A model generated the notes under the pieces. That model did no database searches, was not told the origin of the DNA, and saw only the letters and a program-made list of their open reading frames with translations. Below, one piece after another: positions 34,658 to 43,732 of a stretch of DNA of 64,000 nucleotides. Origin of the DNA: Leuctra nigra. Lineage: Eukaryota; Arthropoda; Insecta; Plecoptera; Leuctridae. The stretch covers positions 14,353,705 through 14,417,704 of the forward strand of contig OW203769.1 of the NCBI GenBank assembly GCA_934045905.1. The letters run 5' to 3'. The first letter of the stretch is position 1. Every line of letters starts with the position of its first letter. Both the position numbers and the translations under genes were made by a program.

Positions 34658-35097
34658 GAACCCTCTTGACGGGTACCTGGAGGTGTCCTTTACGACCCTT
34701 TTGAAGGTGTAATTGGAGAAATTACTAGATAACCCTCTGGACGGGCACCTGGAGGAGCCTCTATACGACCCTCTTGACGGACATCTGTAGGCGTCCCTAG
34801 ACTACCCTCTTAACGGGCATATGGAGGCGTCCCTAGACAACCCTCTTAAAGGACATCTGGAGACGTCCATGGACGACCCTCTTGACGGACACCTGCAGAC
34901 GTCCCTAGACGACCCTCTTGACGGACACCTGGAGGCGTCCATAGACGACCCTCTTGACGGACACCTGGAGACGCCCCTAGACGATCCTCTTGACGGACAC
35001 CTGGAGACGTCCCTAGACAACCCCCTTGACGGACACCTGGAGACGCCCCTAGACGACCCTCTTGACGGGCACATGGAGGCGTCCCCGGAGCGCCCTA
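34658..35097. repeat. 36-bp minisatellite starting at the gene 2 stop codon
   Basis: About 12 units of a 36-bp repeat (core GACGGACACCTGGAGACGTC followed by CCTAGACGACCCTCTT), degenerate at the left. On the gene 2 strand the first unit includes the stop codon itself (GTCTAGGGCGC versus unit GTCTAGGGGCG), so the array begins at the end of the coding region and runs into the 3' UTR. Open frames of up to 203 codons through it are repeat by-products. Confidence 0.85.
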
Positions 35098-35346
35098 GAC
35101 GAGCACCTCTAGACTCTCGTTGGAGCTGGCGATGTTGGCGTGGTGCTTGGCGCCGAGGGTGGACGGCGACGGCGACGGCGGCGGCGAGGGGTGGCACTGG
35201 GGGCGGCCGCCACGCTGCGGCGGCATGCGCAGACGCAGGGCTGCCCAGAAGGCGCTGCGCATGCGCTGCTCCGGCTGCCAAGCGAGCACGGTGACTTGGC
35301 GAGCGAGGCGACCGAGGGGGGTCTTCACGTCGTAGCGAGGCAGCGA
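35095..35346 (-). CDS. Gene 2 exon 7 (last): end of TIR domain and tail
   Basis: The acceptor is TGTGTGTTCAG, entered in phase 0. It encodes residues 270-352 of the seven-exon model. It completes the TIR domain: VTVLAWQPEQ, then SAFWAALRLRMP, which carries the FW box 3 at about residues 302-303 and the usual R.MP ending. A low-complexity proline/serine tail follows (about 320-331), then LEVLV and TAG. The tail is shorter than that of many IL-1R-family members. Confidence 0.8.
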   Translation of the reverse strand, partial: SLPRYDVKTPLGRLARQVTVLAWQPEQRMRSAFWAALRLRMPPQRGGRPQCHPSPPPSPSPSTLGAKHHANIASSNESLEVLV

Positions 35347-35939
35347 CTGAACACACACAAGACATTAGAGTCATCATTAGGCCAAGAATGTTTAGGACAT
35401 ATGAAACATCCAAAAAGGCAGGCTAGTTATATTAAACCTATTAAAAAGGACCATAAAATCCCGAAAAGGACCTATGAAATGGTATACTTTGTAAATATTC
35501 GACAACATATTATTCGATTTATTGGTTTAGGAGTTGAATTTGGAGTGAGATATTACAATTTACTTATATTATTAAATTAATGTGTCAATGTGTCAAGTAT
35601 CGTTGTTGCCTGTTGCTCATCTAAGTGGAGGATGGACATTTTGTGAAGACAACAATTTTAATTGTAATTTGAAACTAATATTTTGTATTTATCCCAAATA
35701 TTTTAAAAAATGACAAAAAGACCTTAAAATAGCACGAAAAGCATTGATATTAAAATTTAGTAATATCCATTCATACAAAATTGAGAAAAATGCATTTTCA
35801 GGCAAAATAAAACACTTGTTTTTTAAATCAGGAACACATGAAACATATTTTTGTATCATTTTTAGACTTGTCTGAACAAAAAATTTAAACAGGATATGTC
35901 CTAAATATCCTAGCCCTAGTCGTGACCCACTTGACCCAC
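35347..35939. other. Intron 6 of gene 2
   Basis: AT-rich sequence of 593 bp between the last two exons, with donor GTGGGT and a pyrimidine/TG-rich acceptor. No repeat or other gene was seen. Confidence 0.6.
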
Positions 35940-36097
35940 CTGCAGCGTGACGCAGACTAGGTTGCCGTGGATGGCGGCGAGCGTGTTGATGACGTCGGCG
36001 ATGGCGGCGCTGGTCCAGGCGGCTTCCAGGAGGCCAGGGGAGAGCACGGCCAGGAGGCGACGACTCTTGCTGCTCAGCAAGGCGGCCTCGGTCGACC
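35940..36097 (-). CDS. Gene 2 exon 6: TIR domain core
   Basis: The acceptor is CTATGCACAG and the donor GTGGGT. It enters in phase 1 (T|GG gives Trp) and leaves in phase 0. It encodes about residues 217-269. The central TIR strand SRRLLAVLSPGLLEAAW is unmistakable at about 228-244, followed by a helix and the strand LVCVTLQ. The upstream intron carries the 30-bp donor-like array starting about 30 bp from this acceptor. Confidence 0.85.
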
Positions 36098-36128
36098 CTG
36101 TGCATAGGAGGCGAACATCATGCGTGCG

Positions 36129-36600
36129 CCGGACTAACCCACCCTCTACCTGATGTGCCGGACTAGCTCACACTCTACTTACTGGCGTTCGACTAACTCA
36201 CACTCTACTTGATGTGCCGGACTAGCTCACACTCTACTTGATGTGCCGGACTAACTCACACTCTACTTACTAGCGCTCGAATAACTCACACTCTACTTAC
36301 TGGCGCTGGACTAACTCACATTCCACTTACTGGCGCTCGACTAACTCACACTCTACTTACTGGTGCTCGACTAACTCACATTCCACTTACTGGCGCTCGA
36401 CAAACTCACATTCCACTTACTGGCGCTCGACTAACTCACACTCTACTTACTGGCGCTGGACTAACTCACATCCTACTTACTGGTGCTCGACTAACTCACA
36501 TTCCACTTACTGGCGCTCGACTAACTCACACTCTACTTACTGGCGCTCGACTAACTCACATTCCACTGAACTGTGATCAACTAACTCACATTCTACTTAA
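36129..36600 (-). repeat. 30-bp minisatellite in gene 2 intron 5, donor-like on the sense strand
   Basis: About 15 units. On the gene 2 strand each reads GTAAGTAGAGTGTGAGTTAG then TCGAGCGCCA, so the junction CCA|GTAAGT recurs every 30 bp, matching the 5' splice-site core. The array lies just upstream of exon 6. Edge units vary (GATGTGCCGG in place of TACTGGCGCT on the + strand). Confidence 0.85.
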
Positions 36601-37202
36601 AAGTTAGATATCACGGATTGTGCTTCTATATTCAATTTCAAAAATAATTAAGCGATTCTGTCGACAATTAATCACAAATCACTGTTGATGTCAACGACTT
36701 ATTAGAAAGGTAGAACAGTGAGGTTATCAGCGAATGGTTTATTGAAATCGATTATCTTAACATGTCTTAAATCGTAGGTACACAGTTTAAACAGTAAATT
36801 TCACAGGATATTTACTCATTTTGGCTCCAATAAAGATGACTCGTATAATTCCGAGACTTGGAATTCTGAACCACGAGAGAAATGGAATACAAAAATGGCT
36901 TTATTTCTGATGTATCTTTACGTTTTAGAACTTCAAAAAGTAAAGAGAACAGTTCGTATACCCATAGAAAGTGAACTTATTTCTTGATTCTTTTCCCCCT
37001 CCATAATGGTACAGGAGGCCAATTCTTGATCTTTCACATTTAGAAACAGTACACGTTTCATTGTTTAAAAAAGTTGACAACTTGGCATTAGCCTTCAAAG
37101 TTTTCAAATGGTATACAATGCAAACGTAAACGGTTTTACAACGTGAATCTCAAGAATTATTGGCTTCGAGAGACATACTCCTGACGTGTTGTTGAGACTT
37201 AC
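36601..37202. other. Rest of gene 2 intron 5
   Basis: AT-rich, with no exon or element recognised. The donor of exon 5 (GTAAGTCTC on the minus strand) closes it at 37202. Confidence 0.5.
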
Positions 37203-37340
37203 AGGTGTTGGGCTGTGCAGTGAGCGACTGCGCAGCGCAGCGGTACTCGTAGCGCGTCTCCAGCGTCGGTACCAACACTCCCAGCACGAACTCGGCGTCG
37301 TTCTCCGAGTACAGCACGCCGACGTCGTACTCCTTGCCGT
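37203..37340 (-). CDS. Gene 2 exon 5: start of TIR domain
   Basis: The acceptor is TTGTTGCAG and the donor GTAAGT. Phase 1 in, phase 1 out. It encodes about residues 171-217. KEYDVGVLYSENDAEFV is TIR box 1 (usual form DAF.SYS..D..FV), followed by LGVLVPTLETRYEYRC, the first helix and second strand. Box 2, usually RD..PG, is replaced here by SLTAQPNTW, so the loop that most often contacts signalling partners has changed. Confidence 0.85.
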
Positions 37341-37419
37341 CTGCAACAAGACAATCATGTACACGACTGTGTGACATGGGAACACTCTGATTTACAACGT
37401 CACATTGCCAGACATCAAT

Positions 37420-37498
37420 TTGTCGGGCACGAAAACGCTCCGTGCGAGCGACGAACGAGAGACGGACGAGTGACGGAGCATTTTCGTGCCCGACAAAT
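37420..37498. repeat. Short perfect-arm hairpin
   Basis: TTGTCGGGCACGAAAACGCT and its complement near AGCATTTTCGTGCCCGACAA pair around a loop of about 35 bp, roughly 80 bp upstream of the exon 5 acceptor on the minus strand. It may be a tiny MITE remnant. Confidence 0.65.
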
Positions 37499-37834
37499 GC
37501 TGACCACATAGTAGAAGCAAAGTAACGACACTTAAGCGATAAAAATGTTGATAAAGGTTTGATACATGTCACCTCTGGCTTGCTTTTTCGATATTCATAA
37601 CCGTTTGCCAAATATGGCAATTTATATTTTGCATCCCTCTAAAACCGCTCCAAAGGGGAAAACAATATATGACCGCCCTTTACGTCGACCTTAGGTCCAG
37701 TTTTACAATATTCTCACACATTTTAAAACGTTGATTCCGACTATATTGTCATTGCAACAACCAATGACATTCCTTGAGTGTTAAATTAAACTTGACAACT
37801 TGTTTTAATAGTGTATACTTATAGAAAAACAGAC

Positions 37835-37979
37835 CCTTAGGGCCAGTTTCTCAATGCCTTGCTAAATTTTAAACATACAATTAGGACTATATTGCCATGG
37901 CAACACCAATGACAACCCTGGAATGACCGTTTAAAACTTAACTACTGGTTAAGCAGATTACTGAAAGACCGGCCCTTAG
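37835..37979. mobile_element. Short MITE in gene 2 intron 4
   Basis: The ends CCTTAGGGCCAGTTTCTCAA and CTGAAAGACCGGCCCTTAG are degenerate inverted repeats. The interior has TATTGCCATGGCAACACC. It is non-coding and resembles, without being the same as, the AAAGTTA MITEs at 48685 and 53820. Confidence 0.5.
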
Positions 37980-40227
37980 TGTCGATGATTCACAATATTT
38001 TTGCATTATTGTAAATTATATCAATGATGGGGCCTTGAATATGTAACAAACATTTTAATATTCAATGATAGTGCTAATAAAGAACAATGTATGAGCAGGA
38101 TAAAAGCCATCTACAAAAGATTCTATAGACAATTGAATGTATATTTCCAGTGGTTCCTGGAATCTGCTAACAATGCACTCGTCTGCCGCCTCCACAGCCT
38201 TCTTGATGTAAGATAATAGTCAAAGTCCCTCTTATTTCCTTCAGTTACACTCTGTTTTCTAGAACACTGGCGGCCACTTAGTAACACGAGCTCCATTTGT
38301 TCTCCTCTTTTCTCCGAACAAGGGATTGGGAATGATTGGGAACGGCAAGTTAGACGCAATTAGCAACGAGAAATAGGAAAGTGACATAAAAACACAAGAG
38401 CTGTGAAATTGGAGTGGTGTTAAAGAAGAGTCCACGTAATTCAAGTCAGCGACTTGATGTATGATTTAGAAATCAATTGAATAAATAGACAGATATATTT
38501 TACTTTGTTGATATATTTTATACTATCTGTATAGAAATATGTAATTTTTTCAAGAAATTGCTATTAATTTAAAATGTTTCATGCAGTACGAAATAAGTAC
38601 TCAACTTGATTTACAGCTATTTCATAATAAAACAGGAGAAATTATGCTGTTTCTACAGATTATCTCTTTATTTAATCTCGTAACACAACATTTGAAAACG
38701 GTTAAAATTATCAGAAAAATTCGAGCTTTAAAATAAGCTCAAAATTTTTAATGTGTAATTTATAATACAATTACTACAGATGATTTAAGTTAAGTTTTGT
38801 TACCTCCGACCATGTTAGCTTATGGGAAATTTCAAGATTATTTTTCAAGATATCTCTTAAAATAATCCCGTAACACATGTTTTTGTTTCCCTATTTGCAT
38901 TTGTTGTTGTTTGAGGTGTATTTCAAGAAAATTTGAAGAATTTCTATTTAACAAGGACTTTTGGTGGAAGTACTTTAAGTCGCTCTTAGTTCAAGTGATT
39001 ATTTTACATTATAATTAAAATATCTTTTTTCAACCATGATAGATCCGTATTAAAAGTGAGAGAGATTCCAAAAGAGATAACAATATTTGTTATTTTTATT
39101 TCGTACGTAACCGTAACGTTTGATATCAAGTGACATTTATCATTTTTGAGTGCTATAAAAAATCCGGGACGTTTTCAAATGTGTAAAACGCATGTTTTAC
39201 TTAAGGTAGCACAACTGATATCTCATATCTTCCAAATAAGCCTATTTTTGGCAGAGGTATCAATAATCACGATTTACACGATATTGTGAAATATGAAGAA
39301 CTTCTCGTGTCTAGATTTTGAGATATTGTAGTTTTAAATTCCTATTTTTAACATGTAGTCTTATGGAAGCCATTAAAATCATGACGATTTCCATGCTATT
39401 TTTGAGTTTTTAATTTTACTGAGGTTCAACGTTTTTTCAAAAAACTGATTTCTAGATAGATAGTTGGACATTCTATTAGGAAAAAAATTGAAAACAATAC
39501 CAACGTGTGCTATTTTAAAAGTTATCAACCAAAAACTAAATGATTTCCCTATACCTCCTGTGTTACAGTTTTGTTCATTCTCGGAAAGCAGTAAATTGAA
39601 ACCTCGCTATAAGACAGGAGTTGCAAGTTAAATGACATTTTATGATTCTTTTATACTTAAATATAGTTGAAATGTAGGAAAACGTTTTCTGAACTTGTAA
39701 TTTCAAGATTTTTTTTTTGTATGTGTATAATGAAGGTACTACCGTAAGTGTCAAAAAAAGATAAACGTTTTCTGAATGATTCCTAAGATATTAAGTTATT
39801 GCCTACCCAAAGTTTTATTTTTTGTTTAGTTATTTCAGTGCAGAGGTGCCAAAAAGACTCATATATTACCCATGTTATTTCCTCAAAACAATAAAAAACG
39901 ATTTTATTATTTTTTGGATCACTAGAGACAAAGATTTTCTCTTTATCTCTATGCTGTTAAATTTTGGAAACAATCGGTCAAGCCGTGAAGAAAAAAGTAG
40001 GGGTCACCTTTTTATGTTTTTTTTTTTTTTTTTTTTTTCAATATTTGAATTAAAATAACTTCTTCACAGCAGTATATGCAACATGCAACACACGATTAAA
40101 CGTCACAAATGTCACGTACAACCCAGAGCTAATGCATTTTCATGCATTTCTTGATTTTTTTAACATCGGAATCGATATTGTTTGCGAGTACTGTCGACTC
40201 TTAAGTTGACTCGTCGCGTTCGCTTAC
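37980..40227. other. Rest of gene 2 intron 4
   Basis: AT-rich intron sequence with no exon recognised on either strand. A T23 run lies near 40017-40039. Small open frames here have no domain or splice support. Confidence 0.5.
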
Positions 40228-40392
40228 CGTCGACCTCGAGCTTGGCGAACTTGTCCTTGACGAGTCGTCGCACTGTGAGACCGAACCTGAGGTACAGCGC
40301 GACGAGCGTGACGAGTGCCAGCGTGACGATGCAGACGACCAGGAGAAGCTGCTTGTAGGCGAGACGGTGGCTCATTGGCAAGCCGGCGAACT
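40228..40392 (-). CDS. Gene 2 exon 4: transmembrane segment
   Basis: The acceptor is GTGATTGCAG and the donor GTAAGC. It enters in phase 1 and leaves in phase 1. It encodes about residues 116-171: a short juxtamembrane stalk, one hydrophobic helix QLLLVVCIVTLALVTLVALY (about 130-149), then a basic stop-transfer stretch (RFGLTVRRLVKDKFAKLEVD). This makes the protein a type I single-pass receptor with the Ig domain outside and TIR inside. Confidence 0.85.
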
Positions 40393-41653
40393 CTGCAATC
40401 ACATACATGTCTTAGCTCACATGGCTTTTTATTAAATTGTTTATTGAAGAAAGTACAAAAAACATAATTTGCCACGGCCCACAAGGCCAAGATGATCTGA
40501 GTATTAAAATAAAATTACAACAATACAAAGTGCATAATAATAAATGGTTAGCAAACAAATTATATTATTGAAAGACACAAATATATCTGCCATAAATTAT
40601 CAAAAATGCTGCAGAAACAACAATAACATATTGGTAAAAGAAGGATTATTGTAATATTGAATAATCGTTGAAAACTCTTGAAAACTTAAATCGAAAATAG
40701 GGCAGGATAAATGGGAGTAGGTACATACAAACACTGGTCAGAATCAAACAAAATCTAATGTTGAAGTATTGATTAACTAATTCAGAGTGTAAAAGTGGTA
40801 ATTCTAGATGCCATGTTACTGTGTTTGTTCAATTTTTGATTGATTGCACTAGATTGTTTTGTTTTACATCAACAATGCAATTACCAAGACCAATTACCAA
40901 CGACCAAGAATGAGCTGGTAAAATAAGATGGCCGAAACCAGTGCACCACTCAGTCTTCTTGACGTCTCGTTCAGAAGGCCGTGATCAAAACAAGTGCAAT
41001 CTGTCAAAATGTTGCTTTTGGTGACTGAACATCTAGATTTTGCAAGACTATTCGCATTTAAAATCAAAGGAGTCGACATCTGGTGGCTGCTTCGCCAACT
41101 AGCCTATGTAGGTCAAAATTCATTTGTTTTTCATTTGTTTTCATCTGTCAATTGATGTTCAACCGGTGAATTTACCTATTAAAAGCAAACTAAAAGCAGC
41201 AAATCGATACTGTAATGTTCCTCAATGTTCAAACAAAGAATCAACAGCTGCAGATGGACTCTCCTTTCATTTATTCCCGAAGGACGATGTGCGAGAGAAA
41301 CAATCATCTGCAATCTGCTTTGAAGATTGGCAAGAGGGTTTCCAAATGCATGTTAACTTTATTATTCTATGATGTTAGTGTGTGGGGAACATTTCAAAGC
41401 AGAGAACTTCTTTTACTCTGGTAAGACTTGTATTATATTGTTTTGATATAACTGAAATAAGTTCATAAATCGTCAATGAAGGCTGCTCTACCCGAAAACA
41501 CCACACATTACTTCTATACACCTTGTCTATACTACACAGGACAAGTGCTGCTACCTAACCGGGTTTTAAACGCCAATACATGAAATGCTGTATAATGAAA
41601 TAGCCGATTGTTTGAAAGATTGAAGTTCTCTGGAGCTTTGACATGTCATTTGA
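40393..41653. other. Gene 2 intron 3 with a THAP-like remnant
   Basis: AT-rich. The only recognisable item is the THAP-like fragment at 41208-41288, listed separately. No gene 2 exon was found here. Confidence 0.5.
41208..41288 (+). pseudogene. THAP-type zinc-finger fragment
   Basis: The frame reads YCNVPQCSN, then LSFHLFPKDD, the first half of a C2CH THAP domain (C..PGCSN ... FH.FP.D). The expected W and the downstream C..H pair are not in place; only a degraded SSAICFEDW follows. THAP domains occur in P-element-type transposases and in host proteins. Without the rest of a gene this looks like a decayed fragment inside gene 2 intron 3, antisense to it. Confidence 0.5.
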
Positions 41654-41872
41654 AGGGTATAGGGAAAGAACGCTATGAGTCAATTTTTAGGAGAAATGAG
41701 TTTAAAATGTGATTGCTGTGATTTTTATGAACTTTCAGAATATACCCTCGGTTTTTAGAAAATATTGCCACAACGTCTTGAAAAACGCAATTGAAATATC
41801 GATTGTATGGAAGACAGATTCAAGTTTCAGTTTCATCCGATTGTGACTTATAGCGTTCTTCCCCTGTACCCT
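41654..41872. mobile_element. MITE (AAAGAACGCTAT ends), intact relative
   Basis: The ends AGGGTATAGGGAAAGAACGC and GCGTTCTTCCCCTGTACCCT are inverted repeats. It is the uninterrupted version of the split element in gene 1 intron 4. Its right end lies 18 bp from the exon 3 donor of gene 2. Confidence 0.75.
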
Positions 41873-41896
41873 CATATGTCATGTGACTTGACTCAC

Positions 41897-42030
41897 CGTT
41901 TTCTCGCAGCCACATGGGGAACTCCACCACCTGGAACCACGTGTTGCTGATGCTGCAGACGTACAGGCCGAAGTCCTGCCTTCGCACCCCGCGTATCACC
42001 AGGTGCGAGCCCAGCACCTGTCCGTCCTCC
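41897..42030 (-). CDS. Gene 2 exon 3: second half of the Ig domain
   Basis: The acceptor is GTGCTTGCAG and the donor GTGAGT. It enters in phase 2 (AG|G gives Arg) and leaves in phase 1. It encodes about residues 71-116. HLVIRGVRRQDFGLYVCS is the classic Ig F-strand (D.G.Y.C) with the second disulfide cysteine at about residue 96, then the G strand WFQVVEFPMWL. The first 78 bases of this exon plus the acceptor are reiterated upstream. Confidence 0.85.
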
Positions 42031-42745
42031 CTGCAAGCACAAGCCCGGGGTGAGTCACACGGCACATGCGCCCTTGATCATTGAGCATGCTCTGCACGCC
42101 ACTGCAGACGTACAGGCCGAAGTCCTGCCTGCGCACCCCGCGTATCACCAGGTGCGAGCCCAGCACCTGTCCGTCCTCCCTGCAAGCACAAGCCCGGGGT
42201 GAGTCACATGGCACATGCGCCCTTGAACATCCAGCATGGTCTGCACGCCACTGCACACGTACAGGCCGAAGTCCTGCCTGCGCACCCCGCGTATCACCAG
42301 GTGCGAGCCCAGCACCTGTCCGTCCTCCCTGCAAGCACAAGCCCGGGGTGAGTCACACGGCACATGCGCCCTTGATCATTGAGCATGCTCTGCACGCCAC
42401 TGCAGACGTACAGGCCGAAGTCCTGCCTTCGCACCCCGCGTATCACCAGGTGCGAGCCCAGCACCTGTCCGTCCTCCCTGCAAGCACAAGCCCGGGGTGA
42501 GTCACACGGCACATGCGCCCTTGATCATTGAGCATGCTCTGCACGCCACTGCAGACGTACAGGCTGAAGTCCTGCCTGCGCACCCCGCGTATCACCAGGT
42601 GCGAGCCCAGCACCTGTCCGTCCTCCCTGCAAGCACAAGCCCGGGGTGAGTCACACGGCACACGCGCCCTTGAACATCCAGCATGGTCTGCACGCCACTG
42701 TGCACGCGCCCTTGACATCCAGCACGGTCTGCACGCCACTGTACT
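41953..42745 (-). repeat. 149-bp tandem array of partial Ig exons with acceptors
   Basis: GGTGCGAGCCCAGCACCTG recurs at 42003, 42152, 42301, 42450 and 42599, exactly 149 bp apart. On the gene 2 strand every unit has the acceptor TTGCAG and the exon start through the VCS codons, then changes to intronic sequence (GGCGTGCAGAGCATG-like) without the donor. The copy at 41953-42030 is the real exon; the other four are upstream pseudo-exon edges. As 149 is not a multiple of 3, use of an upstream acceptor would shift the frame. A partial sixth unit ends near 42745. Confidence 0.9.
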
Positions 42746-43732
42746 ACATGTCACACACTTAGTAAAATACAAATATTTGAACAGAAACACTGTGTTTATT
42801 AATGTCACACACTATTGTGGAGCAATTAGTTTCACATCGAAGAATGACAAGAGGGCATACACAAAGTTCATCTAACACAAGAATGCAGATAGATAAATTA
42901 CTACACAAGATTTTGCACGATGTTATAATAAAAATGTAAAAAAATTATAGAATTTGTTTCATTAGTATTAAGAAAAATGCGCTGCTAACAAAAATAATTC
43001 ATTCATTGTACCTATGATAAAATTACAATAAATTTGTAATAATGATACAGGCTCGTAGAAAAAGGGAGATCCCCCCGCCCCCCCCCCCCCCCCCCTCGAA
43101 TATAGTTTGACCTCCCATTCACCATACAAAATAAAGTTTAGAATCACTTATAAATTGTAAAATTTTAAAAAGCCCCACGGGGCAACTGTTTGTTGTAATT
43201 TGGGCATCACTTTTAAGTTTGAATTCGAAAACAAAGTCCGTGGGCAATATTTAGAGGGTTATTTACTTCAGTGTATGCATTCTAGCCCTAGAATCAATTT
43301 TTTGTGATATTTTCAACTTGGTCGTTGAGCTCCTCAATGCTCTACAGTAAATGTCTCATTACGAAAGGAGGGACTGATGGATTGGTCACCAAGGTTGATA
43401 AGTGGACTGGGAATGCAGGAGCCGTCGATTGTGTCGTGGATTTTCGTTCGAGAAAACAAGGAACACGACTGACCTCTGGGGGATTCTTTGATACTAGACA
43501 TAAGGGGGATAATGGAGGATATCACGGGGGATATTTATATAAATAAATTATATTCAATTTGCTTGAGTTGTTATGACTGAAAAGTAGACTTGTCACTAAA
43601 TTTAAATTTAAATTGTTTCTCCTTTTTCACTGCACTATGGAAACACAAATATAAAAATAAAAAAGTGTAACTAAAAAATTTTCTGCCAGAAGTGGCTCCA
43701 TCACGTATCGCTTATTTGTTCGAATACAAGCA
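42746..43732. other. Part of gene 2 intron 2 before the 102-bp array
   Basis: No exon seen. It has a degraded hAT-like left end at 43048-43190 (CAGGCTCGTAG, a long C run, then CCCCACGGGGC, as in 28721-30930). A diverged relative of the 102-bp unit lies near 43378-43440 (AGTGGACTGGGAATGCAGGA). Confidence 0.5.

Noticed and set aside
34802..35580. Open frames of 146-203 codons on both strands
   Set aside because: They are shadows of the last TIR exon of gene 2 and of the 36-bp array. The supported frame is the one joined by splice sites and ending at 35095.
41996..42808. Several tandem Ig domains in the receptor
   Set aside because: The extra copies stop after the F-strand cysteine, have no donor and are out of frame with one another, so they are partial exon copies and not additional domains.
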